A stretch of 64,000 nt of DNA, taken from positions 13,525,962 to 13,589,961 of the forward strand of contig NC_067208.1 in the NCBI RefSeq assembly GCF_026262505.1. The letters run 5' to 3'. The notes beneath the pieces are model-generated. The model saw only the letters and a program-made list of their open reading frames with translations. It had not been told where the DNA came from and made no database searches. Both the position numbers and the translations under genes were made by a program. Shown here piece by piece: positions 50,237-59,796 of the stretch. Every line of letters begins with the position of its first letter. Position 1 is the first letter of the stretch. Source of the stretch: Trichomonas vaginalis G3 (lineage: Eukaryota > Parabasalia > Trichomonadida > Trichomonadidae).

Positions 50237-50917
50237 TTATTCTTGACTTTGTTGTTGCATTTGTTGCATTTGTTGTTCTTGAGCTATTTGTTGTTGAAGT
50301 TGTTCTTGTAATACAATACTTTCACCAGTTGCATCTTCCAATTCGAAACTTTCTGCCGTCATTGACAAATACATAGGACATAAAAGTTTTACAGGAACAA
50401 AGTTTGCGTCAACTAATGTCAACGTTATACTTGCCAAAGTGTTTGAGTTCACTAAGGTTGAAAATTCTGCATTCGAATGAACAATAGGCAAACCAGCAGA
50501 GAAAGTATTGTTTATACGCATAAGTATCTTTTGGTCATAATAGTTTCTGTCGACATTCGAATAACACTTTGAACCTAAGTTTGAAACAATATATAAGATT
50601 GGTGTGCTTAATGTCAATGGAATAGACATTCCTTGTATGACACCTTTTCCTGTTATAGGAAACTGTTGGTAGTAAAAACCAGAAATAAGTTTTGTATTAT
50701 AGCTCATATCGTTTATAGTAAACTCAGTCGGACATCCAAACATAATGAAACCTGCTCTAGTTGCAGCACATGTTACACCCGTACTTAAAGTATTAAATAA
50801 GTCAACAAAACCTGTTGGTGGTATATCTGAGTAAGTATCTTCAAAGGAGTATTTTTTACCATTCACAACAATAAAGTCTTCTGGTGTCAAAAGAGCAAAA
50901 CAGGCTTTAGTCGTCAT
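50237..50917 (-). CDS. Minor capsid-like protein (penton, single jelly roll)
   Basis: A 226-aa open frame, mostly beta strands, with an opening TPEDFIVVNGKKYSFEDTYSD and a Gln-rich tail (residues about 205-226). In size, fold type and place beside the major capsid gene it fits the minor capsid/penton protein of Polintons. No strong motif proves it. Confidence 0.5.
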   Translation of the reverse strand: MTTKACFALLTPEDFIVVNGKKYSFEDTYSDIPPTGFVDLFNTLSTGVTCAATRAGFIMFGCPTEFTINDMSYNTKLISGFYYQQFPITGKGVIQGMSIPLTLSTPILYIVSNLGSKCYSNVDRNYYDQKILMRINNTFSAGLPIVHSNAEFSTLVNSNTLASITLTLVDANFVPVKLLCPMYLSMTAESFELEDATGESIVLQEQLQQQIAQEQQMQQMQQQSQE

Positions 50918-50922
50918 TGTGT

Positions 50923-51033
50923 TTAAGTTAGTTTACAATACCGTCCTTGAGGACTTTGTAAGTTTGTTGTTATAGAATTATATGACTCAGGGTTTTTAGT
51001 CGTAATAGTATAAACCATTATATCTTCTGCCAT
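50923..51033 (-). CDS. 36-aa micro-ORF downstream in a chain
   Basis: MAEDIMVYTITTKNPESY..., starting directly after the stop of the micro-ORF 51034-51132 (TAA then ATG). Too short for a family. Supported by exact packing of three frames, which is unlikely by chance. Confidence 0.35.
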   Translation of the reverse strand: MAEDIMVYTITTKNPESYNSITTNLQSPQGRYCKLT

Positions 51034-51132
51034 TTACTTAGCAAATAAATTTAATGAAATGTTGTGGTCGTCAAATATTTTTATGACGTCTGGGAAACTA
51101 TACTTTAAGTTCAACGTTTCACCTCCTTTCAT
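51034..51132 (-). CDS. 32-aa micro-ORF overlapping the previous stop
   Basis: Its ATG (51130-51132) overlaps the TGA of the gene 51129-51617 as ATGA. The product MKGGETLNLKYSFPDVIK ends in LNLFAK. A stop-start overlap suggests coupled expression from one transcript. Confidence 0.35.
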   Translation of the reverse strand: MKGGETLNLKYSFPDVIKIFDDHNISLNLFAK

Positions 51133-51617
51133 AACGTATATCTTGTCAATGACATTATATGAAAACCACAGCAACTAATGTCGGGTTCTATTTCTTTGAT
51201 GTTTATATCGTCTGCCTCTGTCAAAAGTTTCAATAGTTCTTTCAAAACTTCATGAGGTGCAATGACATACGAGTTCACTTTTACAGGGTTGTGTTCGACC
51301 AAGTTTAACATTATACTTAAAGCTTGACAAATCTTCTCCTGAGTTTGAAGTTTGTCTTTCAGTTGTTGGTAGTCGTTTCGAATATCTGCAACAGAACTTA
51401 AGTCTCTGCTAACTTCAGGATATGTTGGTTGTTCTTTTACAGGAACAATTGTTATACCATCTTCGTCTTCGTATGGTTTCCCCACTTCAACATCTCTGTC
51501 TTTGACATTGACAACAACACTTTGACTGTTTGTTTGAGTTGGTGAATTTAACTTCACATCTGCCACCGCCATTAAACCTTTTGAAACACTTACGCTTCTA
51601 TTTTTCGGAAATGACAT
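51129..51617 (-). CDS. 162-aa element protein, coiled-coil region
   Basis: From ATG 51617. A Ser/Val-rich and acidic first half (SVVVNVKDRDVEVGKPYED), then a helical second half (RNDYQQLKDKLQTQEKICQ) and an end with CCGFHIMS. Unknown family. It is divergent from 51636-52055 with only 18 bp between starts, and heads the micro-ORF chain. Confidence 0.55.
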   Translation of the reverse strand: MSFPKNRSVSVSKGLMAVADVKLNSPTQTNSQSVVVNVKDRDVEVGKPYEDEDGITIVPVKEQPTYPEVSRDLSSVADIRNDYQQLKDKLQTQEKICQALSIMLNLVEHNPVKVNSYVIAPHEVLKELLKLLTEADDINIKEIEPDISCCGFHIMSLTRYTL

Positions 51618-51635
51618 TTTACTTAGAATAAAAAG
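51618..51635. promoter_or_regulatory. 18-bp bidirectional start region
   Basis: TTTACTTAGAATAAAAAG lies between divergent start codons, with the same TAGAATAAAA wording as at 36504-36521. Confidence 0.5.
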
Positions 51636-52055
51636 ATGGACGTATTCGAGTATCTCTTCGAATTGAAGCAGAACAAAGTTTATACTCACAAACAATACAA
51701 ATACATTGACAGAATAGTTCTTTACACAAACAATGGAAAATGTTATAGAATAGCAGTCTTTGCTGAACCAAAATATTTTCATAAAGCAAAGAAAGTTGGT
51801 ATAACTGAAATGGTGAAAGTTCTTGACGTTGACAAAAATATAACAACAAAACTTACAGATATTTCTAAAGGTAAGTTTATCTTACAATATTATGTCAAAA
51901 CTGGCGTACTGTCAATATTTGACGGAGAGAAGTCAGTTCAAGAACAACTTACTGACCTGCTGCCAAAATCTGCTCGATGGAAGCTGTCGTTATGCCAATC
52001 TGAGGAGCCCCAGCAGGTTTCATCGAACGAATCTTCAAAAGAGCATCTTCCGTGA
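51636..52055 (+). CDS. 139-aa element protein, convergent with the capsid gene
   Basis: Open frame starting MDVFEYLFELKQNKVY; beta-rich middle (RIVLYTNNGKCYRIAVFAEPKYF), then a Lys-rich strand-helix end. Its 3' end runs into the capsid region on the other strand. No family recognised. Confidence 0.55.
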   Translation: MDVFEYLFELKQNKVYTHKQYKYIDRIVLYTNNGKCYRIAVFAEPKYFHKAKKVGITEMVKVLDVDKNITTKLTDISKGKFILQYYVKTGVLSIFDGEKSVQEQLTDLLPKSARWKLSLCQSEEPQQVSSNESSKEHLP

Positions 52056-53555
52056 AAAGTGCTATTGGTTTTGTAAACTTCTTTGCTCTCAGTTCATCTG
52101 GACCGTCTCTGTCACCAGTATATTGTATTTGTACAGTACCAACAGTTGAAATACCACCCATAAAGTCTTCTGAGTCAGCAAATGGAATGCCAAGCCAAAA
52201 GTTTGAACGGTCTCCATTTGTATATTGAGTTTTTTGACCTCCTGTATGAGTCCATACTTTCACATATGGCATAATAGAACTTTGCATTTCAGGGTTAATG
52301 GTTGTTGTGAATTGTTGTTAAAGTTCATAGCATCTAATGTCAAGTTGTATGACCTCATATCCTCAACTGTAGAATATTCTTCTCTTGGATAATATTTGCC
52401 ATCTATGTTTATATGATATTTAATACCGGGGTTGTAGAAACAAGAATAGTCATTTATAGTTCGTCTGAACAGTACAAACATAGTATCTGCATGTTTCATT
52501 GCAGTTGTTAAAGCAATATCTGTTCTTGCACCTGGGTCAGCACTTTGGTTTCCAACTTCACCTGCAAAGTCTTTGACAGATATTTGGTGTATAGGGAACA
52601 TAAGTGGAACTGCAATATATTTGGCAGCTAAAGCATTTGAAATATCTGGGTCCAACATATAGACTGCAAGTCTGCTTTCTATTCTCTTGCATTCAAATTT
52701 TTCGCATGTGAACTTAACTGGGTCCCAAGCAGTTCCAGCAGCATTGAAATAATAGTTTACTTCATTGTTGAAGTTTGAGAAACCAAAGTCTAAGTCAACT
52801 TTGTCTTTGCAAAAGTCGGCGAATGACGTTTGATTTGTTCCCTTTACGTCTGTAATGCTGAATGGGTCTTGTGTTGGTGCAATGACTAAGTTATTTTTGC
52901 TTGGAGTAAGTTCGATAGAAATTTTTCCTGCCCAGTTTGGCAAGTATCTTAAAAACCTGAAGATGAGGAAAGATGACAAAGGAACTCTAAGTTTCAGTTT
53001 TACTTTAGTGGCAGCAGTTCCATCTGAACCAGAAAGGTTAACATAAACTCCTGGAACGTTAGGGTCAAGTCTTCTTATTTTCTCAATATTTGCATACTGG
53101 TCTGTTTGTTCTCTAGCTTGTGGTTGTACTGAGTTTCTCAAAGCGAACCATTCATAGTTTGCCCATGTTACTGTTTGAACTAAGTCAGAGTTAGAATATA
53201 TCTTATATCCCATGAAAACTTCTGGAGCATATTGGTATCCGACATAGAAAATTCCATTGCAACCTTTCTTGTCAGACAACTTGGCAGAAGGTTTTATTTC
53301 AATGTCTTGTTCCACGTATAAGAATGAGTTGTCAATAGAAATAATATGAAACCTGTCGCAAGCAATATCTACTGTTGTTGAAGAACCTTCTCCAAACTCA
53401 CCTACGTTTCCATAAGAAACAGCAGTTGTATATTCGTAAGTTCCAGGAACTATTTCTGACCTTCTAATGGCATTGTCGCATTCGTTATACCATTCGGAAA
53501 CATTTCCGTTCATGGCATCCAAAACTGTTGGCGTTATATTCTGAGCGGCGTACAT
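51949..53555 (-). pseudogene. Major capsid protein region (double jelly roll, broken)
   Basis: The longest piece (431 codons from 53555) starts MYAAQNITPTVLDAMNG and is beta-rich, with the typical KLRVPLSSFLIFRFLRYLPN segment near the middle of a double jelly-roll capsid protein. A last part with GDRSNFWLGIPFADSEDFMG follows toward 51949. It is the main structural protein of Polinton virion-like particles. Not in a single frame, with about one break. Confidence 0.75.
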
Positions 53556-53599
53556 TTCATATGGGTAAAAATATAGAATAGTTGTTTATATATCATAAT

Positions 53600-54560
53600 A
53601 GAACCCACTCGGACCAAGCTTTACTTTCTTCCTGACTGAGTTTTGTTGCATCTTTGCCTCATGTTCACCTAGTATGTTGTTAAATTTCCCATGTCCTTTT
53701 TGGCCTTTGGGCTCTGGTCGCCCATCTCAGGTAACCTATATCCTAGAAAGATTTTGTCATAGTTTGTATTTGAGTCTTCGCTTATTGTTTGCATGACTCT
53801 TTCCTGAGTTTCCGGTTTCAAGCTCTTCAAATATAGCTTGTCCATATGGAATAAGCTCGTTTCCAAATATATGTTTTTGTAGCCATTCTGGTTTTCTTTC
53901 CATGTTACCAATAATATCTTTTGTGAATGGGAAAGCTTTTACCCAATGTTTCAGTCTTGCGTCATTTATTTCTGTAGTTTCCAAAGGAGGGAACTTGTTC
54001 GTTTCCTTCAGGCTCTTCTAGCTGTTGTTGCTGAACTATTTCTTCCATGTCTGGTTGTATCTGAACTTCTTCCTGTGGAGTTTTGTACCTCATCTGGTGG
54101 TATATAAGTTCCACCAGCTGGCACATATGTTCCATCTGCAGCATAATGTCCTACCTGACTTTTCGTTCTTAAGAAAGCATTTACTAGGTCTGTTTTTGGT
54201 CTGTTGTAACTCTTTTTCTTGACTTTCCACAAACAGTTGCTCTAACGGCGTCATAGGCACTTTGAACTGCCTGTCTCGTTGCTGCATCTGTATATTTTCG
54301 TCATATTTTGTGCTACTTCTCTTAACTCGTTGTCGAAACCTTCAGACTTCAGTTTCTTTCCAGATGAGAAGTCGTTCACTAGTTTCACCTTACTATGAAG
54401 AGCTTCGAAGGCGTTCTTAAAGTCAAGCATTCATTAAAGCTTCATTTGAACTGTCTTCATCCGCTTGTATTTTTGTCCTTATTGACCCTATAAGTTGGGC
54501 TGCTTTGGCGTTGGCTTGGGCATCTAACCAGTCATATTAGCGCTTTTATATATTCTGAGC
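53600..54560 (-). pseudogene. Unassigned element region, many broken frames
   Basis: A series of short overlapping minus-strand pieces with Gln/Glu-rich and Tyr-rich sequence (for example AADGTYVPAGGTYIPPDE). No piece carries a known motif. It appears to be one gene, much broken. Confidence 0.45.
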
Positions 54561-54607
54561 TTTTCATTGCCTTTTGCATGGCTGCGTCGTATTTTTACTT
54601 TCTTGTG

Positions 54608-55279
54608 CTAAGTTTCATATTGTACGGTTTGGTTTTGCAACTGTAAAAGTTTTTCTGCCTTTACATTTGCTTCAACTTCTTTTTTATACTCATCGCTATC
54701 CATATATGTCTTCAGGGCTTTTTGTTTTATCTCTTCATCTTTCAGTACTTTATATTGAGTAGTATGGTTTTTCAAATTTATAACATCTTGTTCCATTTTT
54801 GCTACTTCTGCTGCTTTTTCTGACACTTTTTTTGCATATTCCTCTGTACTTAGTTCTTTCAGTTGTTCTTCTTTCTTCTTTTTCTCTACGTTTAACTCAT
54901 TGAGTTTCTTTGTGTGTCTGTCATATTCTAGTTTCTTTTCGTTTTCACTTATTTGTTTCTGTATGTCTATGTTTGACTTTTTGACATCTGTTATTTGATT
55001 TTTGAGTGAACTCAAATTCATTTGACTTTGAGGGTTATAAGCTGTTCCGTCTGCGGCTCCACCATAGCCTGCCATTTTCGCTAAAAGTGCCGCTCTTAAA
55101 CCTCCACTCTGTGCACCAATAACTCGGTTTAAAAGCATAGGGTTGCTTGACATTTGTTGCAACATAGTGGGGTCATTCATAATTTGTTGTTGCAACTGTT
55201 GTTGTGGTGTCAGTTTTACTATTGGATGTTTCAATGCTCCCTTCCTCTTACGTATATTCTTACGTAGCTTACGTGGCAT
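54608..55279 (-). CDS. 223-aa protein with basic head and coiled coil
   Basis: Whole frame: MPRKLRKNIRKRKGALKH head (strongly basic, likely DNA binding), a Gln/Met/Asn-rich part (QQQLQQQIMNDPTM), then about 120 residues of coiled coil (KKKKEEQLKEL, EYAKKVSEKAAEVAKMEQD). The pattern resembles core or scaffold proteins that condense DNA inside the shell; this is inference. Confidence 0.6.
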   Translation of the reverse strand: MPRKLRKNIRKRKGALKHPIVKLTPQQQLQQQIMNDPTMLQQMSSNPMLLNRVIGAQSGGLRAALLAKMAGYGGAADGTAYNPQSQMNLSSLKNQITDVKKSNIDIQKQISENEKKLEYDRHTKKLNELNVEKKKKEEQLKELSTEEYAKKVSEKAAEVAKMEQDVINLKNHTTQYKVLKDEEIKQKALKTYMDSDEYKKEVEANVKAEKLLQLQNQTVQYET

Positions 55280-55748
55280 TTTAAGTGAAGTAAAAAACGG
55301 TTTTTGACAGATGTTTATATGACACTATTTGTTCAGCACAAAAAACTACTCGGTCAAAGTGTTGTCAGTTTTGTAAAATAACCGTCCGATCTCATTCTAT
55401 AAGGGGAAAAGGCTTCTCAAAGTACTTCCTTGGAACGCCTGTAACTTTTCCTGTAGCGACGATAGACCCTTACTTGTCCGGACAAAGTTATACTATTTTG
55501 AGTGCTCTACAAAAAAGTCAACAGCGACGACTCTCAAAAACCGTTGTGTAAAAAGTTTTACCGTTGGACAAAAAAGTATATATAGAAAACAAAAAACGTT
55601 TATAGTTCATTCAATATTTGAGATGGAACGGTTTGCCAACGGTAACTATTAAATAAAATAAAAAAATAGAGGGGGTCTCCGTTGGTAAAAACCGTTTTTA
55701 TTCAATATTCATTTTCCACAAACTTCTGGTCAGTTCATTTTTTGGCTA
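55280..55748. other. Promoter spacer in element B
   Basis: No gene. The sequence is rich in CCGTT/AACGG words (ACCGTTT, CCGTTGGAC, CCAACGG), several in inverted pairs, upstream of the terminal gene. They may be regulator sites. Confidence 0.4.
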
Positions 55749-56636
55749 ATGGAAGCCAACGCTGTTAACCACAATTCTCAACCGCTAACCAAAGCCAAAG
55801 CCCCACAACCTCCAAGAACCGGCACAGCGGTTAGAATAACCACCAAAAAATCTAACAACGAATTAAGAGAAATTCTTCAACAAATTTGCTCTAAATATCT
55901 CAAAGACGCCGAAGAAAACACACAACCAGACGCTACATACAATACTCAGTTCTGTGAAGTTCTGAACAAAGCAATTACTAGTTCAATTGAACTTACTAAG
56001 ACAATTCCAAATCCAATTGAGCTTAGCGATGTCTTAGTTCAGTATTTTCCAACATTTACTAAGCTTATAATGTTGAGAACTTTATACCAAGTTCGTCAAA
56101 ATCTTCCTCGTTACATGCAACGGTCATTCGACAAGAGAATTGCCGAATTCCAAGTCTTTAGTTACGGATATGACGAAGATGAATACGTTGACGAGTTCGG
56201 AGACAACTGTACAAAATGGTTTGAATGTTATACGACAACACAATTTGAATTCGACTTTCTCGAATTCAACGCAGCAACCATTCATATCATTGCTCTTTAC
56301 CTTTCCGAACAACAACAAGACCTCGCAGATGGAGATGTTGTTACTGTCGTCATGGAAACTCCTGAACAATTCGGAAAAAAGAAGTCTCTAATTGCCAAAT
56401 TCGTTCCAGGACATCAGCTTTTCCAACGCACAGAAGTCTTCTGTATTCCTGGAACTAAGTTCTTTGTCAGGAGCGAGCTCAAAGAAAGATATAATGTGTC
56501 ATTCAATTACACATTATATAATGTTTTCGACCCAGAAGAAGGCTTCTTCCCAGAAGCAATGGAGGAAGAAGAAGAGGAGGAGGAAATACAAAACTCTATC
56601 CAAGAAGAGTCCTCCGAATTCACACCAGAAGACTAA
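55749..56636 (+). CDS. 295-aa terminal gene with acidic tail, ending in the TIR
   Basis: A whole open frame. A Ser/Thr/Pro-rich head, a helical region with NTQFCEVLNKAITSSIELTK, a Tyr/Asp/Glu-rich centre (FSYGYDEDEYVDEFGD) and a beta part (FFVRSELKERYNVSFNYTLY). The tail has nine Glu in a row (EEEEEEEE type) followed by QEESSEFTPED. The NVFDPEEGFFP segment recalls the NVFDP motif in the 283-aa family. The last about 42 codons are inside the terminal repeat. No outside family recognised. Confidence 0.65.
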   Translation: MEANAVNHNSQPLTKAKAPQPPRTGTAVRITTKKSNNELREILQQICSKYLKDAEENTQPDATYNTQFCEVLNKAITSSIELTKTIPNPIELSDVLVQYFPTFTKLIMLRTLYQVRQNLPRYMQRSFDKRIAEFQVFSYGYDEDEYVDEFGDNCTKWFECYTTTQFEFDFLEFNAATIHIIALYLSEQQQDLADGDVVTVVMETPEQFGKKKSLIAKFVPGHQLFQRTEVFCIPGTKFFVRSELKERYNVSFNYTLYNVFDPEEGFFPEAMEEEEEEEEIQNSIQEESSEFTPED

Positions 56637-56736
56637 CAATTTTCCGAATAAAAACTTCATTTATACTAAACATCTTCGGGGCTAGAGGGCACGAAGTGCC
56701 TGGAAGCCCCACTACCTTTTTTTTTTTTTTTTTTTT
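56509..56736. repeat. Right terminal inverted repeat of element B
   Basis: Inverted match of 33783-33980, ending in 20 T residues. Its inner part is also the last 42 codons of the gene 55749-56636, so coding sequence is copied into both element ends. Confidence 0.9.
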
Positions 56737-57470
56737 ATAATATATTTAAATCTTAGAATGAAAATTCGGGACGCCCTAGCTATTCAATTTTCCCTTAGGA
56801 CGCCCATAAACCTCTCAAAAATGTGATGTAAATATCACAATTTTGAGAAATTTACACTAGGACGCCTTAGGACGCCAACCCCCTTTTTTACCATTGAGCA
56901 ATAATCAAAGATATTTTTCCAAAAATGTTATTCCAATATCTTCGCATTGTTTTATTAGTCATTATTTGTGTAATCGATCACATTCTTTAAAGAAAACCCA
57001 ATTGAGATCTTGATTTATTGTTTTTTAAACGTTAAATGGTTCTCGAGAGTGAATTGTTAGCTCAAGACATGAAAATAAATGCATATACGACTCCAGTTTC
57101 TTGTGTTTATCTTTATATATTTTGTTGAAAAATCACATTTCATCCTACCATCAGTTGATATTATGGTTTAACGCGTATATAAATATTAAAACTCCTCGTG
57201 TAATGAGCAAAAAACCCCAAAAATATTAAAACAAAAAATAGAAATAGATATAATTTCATAAATTCCCAAACAATATGAAGGGAAATAGTGAATATAATTA
57301 TGCTTCAAGAGAATGATGCTTCATAAAATATTAATCATAAAAAGTTGCTTTGAAAAGTCACCAATTTGAGATCTGTGAAGTTACTATACTACCATTTACA
57401 CATAGTTGTTATTCTGATATACCGTAGATGCTATCAACTCTTTAATGATAGAATATTTGCATAGAAGTTT
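56737..57470. other. AT-rich spacer after element B
   Basis: Host DNA without supported genes. A short inverted pair at about 56764-56877 repeats the words GGACGCC and TTAGGACGCC around AATATCACAATTTTGAG. Confidence 0.5.
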
Positions 57471-57480
57471 GAGGTTAGAT
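57471..57480. repeat. 10-bp target duplication, left
   Basis: GAGGTTAGAT immediately precedes the left inverted end at 57481 and is repeated exactly at 60336-60345. Confidence 0.9.
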
Positions 57481-57919
57481 GGGACGAACTTTAAATTGAA
57501 CGGTCAATTTAAAGCAAGTATTCAATTTTTTGGTCAATTTAAAGCAATCATATATGTAGTTTGTTTTAAAGGCTTGATCAATAGCATATGATCAGTACTC
57601 GTTGAGTATGTTATGATGTCAAGAGATAATGGATAGTACACTTTAATATTGAAATTGAATTTGGATTATTATGCAATATTCTATAATATATATTATGATG
57701 ATCATAAGAATGTGTTGTATGTGATGACACTTAAGTATCATTGATATTTTTTAATTATTGAAAAAGTTAGTAAATAATATTTCTTAATGTGGTGTTCTAT
57801 TTCGTGAATTCAATAATCACTGTTTTAGAATTTATAAGTATAAGCTGAAAATGATAAGCTTAGAATGACAAGCTGATGATGCCGGGATAAAAAATAATAA
57901 TTTGTCAAAATGCTCATTT

Positions 57920-58240
57920 TAATATAAGAAGGTTAGGAAATGGACTTTGACCTTGAGAAAAAGCCCATCTTCTAACTTTTAGACGAATTTTGGTTAACAT
58001 TGCGAGTGTCTGCTGCAAATCTCTGCTGAAGCAGCAGGCACTCGCAATTGTAGGCCATGGCAATTGTATTTATAGTGTTAGAATACAATTGCCATGACTT
58101 TTGTGTAATCATTTGATCTTCCTGGAAGGAGTTGCAATGGAAGCCAAACCCCACTCCATCCAGTATCAGAAAGCCAGGAAGGAAGTCTTAACCTTGAGAA
58201 AGGGCTTCCTTCTAGGCTTTCTGTGTTACATTGGATCATA
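57920..58240. repeat. Hairpin series leading into the array
   Basis: Four foldbacks follow each other: about 57928-57978 (GAAGGTTAGGAAATGG...), 57997-58047 (TTGCGAGTGTCTGCTGC with its partner), 58057-58098 (CATGGCAATTGTATT...) and about 58167-58222 (AGAAAGCCAGGAAGGAAG...). Arms are 14-20 bp, nearly perfect. Confidence 0.7.
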
Positions 58241-58261
58241 ATCTGTAGAGAAGGGAGTATT

Positions 58262-59290
58262 TGCAGATTCTGGCCTCTTATAAGGCCAGATCTTCGTATT
58301 TCATGCTTCCCAGGGCCGGATTTCTCTCCTGCCGCCATAGATCAGGACGGCATTTGAGAAAGCCGGCCCTGAGTAATGTAAGCGAGGCTCTGGCCTCAGT
58401 AGAGGCCAGAGACTGTGATATTACGTCTTTCAGGGCCGAGTTTCTGCGAGAATGTCTATCATGTGGATGATCATCGCAAAACTCGGCCCTGAGGATGAAT
58501 TTTGCAGGATCTGGCCTCAGTAGGAGCCAGAGCTTGGTATTGTAGGATTCCCAGGGCCGGTTTTCGCTCCTGCCGCCCGGGATAAGGGCGGCATTTGAGA
58601 AAGCCGGCCCTATGAATTTAAAGCGAAGCCCTGGCCTTTGCTATGAGCAGGGCCTGTGTATTTCTTTCTTTCAGGGCCGAAATGAGAGGAGATCGTCAAT
58701 GATGTGGACGATCTCCTTCAAAATCGGCCCTGAGGATTGCATTTGTAGGCTCTGGCCTTTGCTAGGGTCAGATCTTCGTTTGGTAAGTATCCCAAGGCCG
58801 GATTCCGCTCCTGCCGCCCGGGATAAGGGCGGCATTTGAGAAAGCCGGCCCTGGGTATTTAAAACGAAGCCCTGGCCTTTGCTGGGGCCAGAGCCTGTAT
58901 CTGTATGTCTTTCAGGGCCGAGTTCTTGCGAGACTGTCGACATGATCGACGATCATCGCAAAACTCGGCCCTGAGGATTGTTTTTGAAAGCGCTGGCCAC
59001 TGCTAAGGCCAGAGCTTCGTATGGGCACTCTCTCGGAGCTGGATTCCTCTCCGGCCGCCCTGAATCAGGGCGGTCTTTGAGGAAACCGGCCCCGAGGATG
59101 GTTTGCGAAGCTCTGGCCTTAGCAATGGCCAGAGCTTGTGATTTTAATGAAGAGCCAAGTTCCTCTCGGATCGTGCCTAATGAGGACCACCGTCGAGGAA
59201 CTTGGCTCGATGAAGGCCAGAGTTTTGAATGGAATGTTTTGATGGGATGAGCCAATGCTCAGTAAGCCCGTCCCATCAAAACATTCGATT
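58262..59290. repeat. Higher-order array of 16 alternating hairpins, 120-bp period
   Basis: GC-rich block in which a short hairpin (about 25 nt, CTCTGGCC...GGCCAGAG type; near 58267, 58386, 58507, 58627, 58748, 58867, 58989, 59108) alternates with a long hairpin (about 60 nt; near 58311, 58430, 58552, 58671, 58792, 58913, 59033, 59149). Long hairpins are of two kinds that alternate. One has CCGG outer arms and a TGCCGCC/GGCGGCA inner stem. The other has a GGGCCGA/TCGGCCC outer and variable inner stems such as GGAGATCGTC/GACGATCTCC. This gives a 240-bp unit repeated four times. A further hairpin with ATGTTTTGATGGGA arms ends the block at about 59231-59286. Confidence 0.85.
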
Positions 59291-59582
59291 AAAAATTGAA
59301 TCAAAAATTATCGTAATCATTGAAAAATTACAACAATATTTTTGAATAATATTATTATATAATAAGAATTGAATAAATTTCTCACAAAATTAAATAAAAA
59401 TTTCCAAAAATAATAGAAAATTTTAAAAATTATTGAAAAAATAACAAATTTGATAAGAAAATTAAGGCTTAGAGAAATTTAAGAAATATAGAAAATGGTT
59501 ATTTATTATTGAAATGGGAAATTGAGGATATTTGAGGAGTTTTATACAGAATGTGATATTTATAATTAAAAGAAATGAAGAT

Positions 59583-59796
59583 ATTCAAGAAAGGAGTTTA
59601 CAAATGCAGGGTAAAGGAACAATACTCTGCATTTGTAAACTCCTTTCTTGAATTGAAATTCAATGAATCACATTCAAGTGAAAAAGTGCAAGCTATTCGA
59701 GAAAGGAGTTTACAAATGCAGGGTAAAGGAATAATACTCTGCATTTGTAAACTCCTTTCTTGAATTGAAATTCAATGAATCACATTCAAGTGAAAA
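59583..59796. repeat. Two tandem 112-bp units, each a 27-bp hairpin
   Basis: The first hairpin has exact 27-bp arms (59583-59609 and 59627-59653) beginning ATTCAAGAAAGGAGTTTACA around a 17-base loop. The second, starting at 59695, is the same with one G-T pair. The sequence after each hairpin, AATTGAAATTCAATGAATCA, is also repeated. Confidence 0.9.

Larger units (their letters stand above)
33783..56736 (+). mobile_element. Polinton/Maverick element B (both ends present)
   Basis: A 22.95 kb element bounded by inverted terminal repeats, each ending in an A/T run, with the full range of Polinton genes. These are retroviral-type integrase, B-family DNA polymerase, packaging ATPase, and major and minor capsid proteins. 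Lineage-specific genes for a methyltransferase, fibre, helicase, HNH-domain protein and KilA-N protein are also present. Many small genes are open and match element A closely, so it is young. Several large genes are not in one frame; I count roughly a dozen breaks, so it is a fossil. No convincing 6-bp target duplication is visible beside the A/T runs. Confidence 0.95.

Noticed and set aside
33777-56742. 6-bp target duplication around element B
   Set aside because: Left flank (GCATT before the A run) and right flank (ATAATA after the T run) do not match.
58078-59304. Several overlapping frames on both strands in the GC-rich block
   Set aside because: They mirror each other because the DNA is a series of hairpins; no domain, and the frames end at each other's borders.
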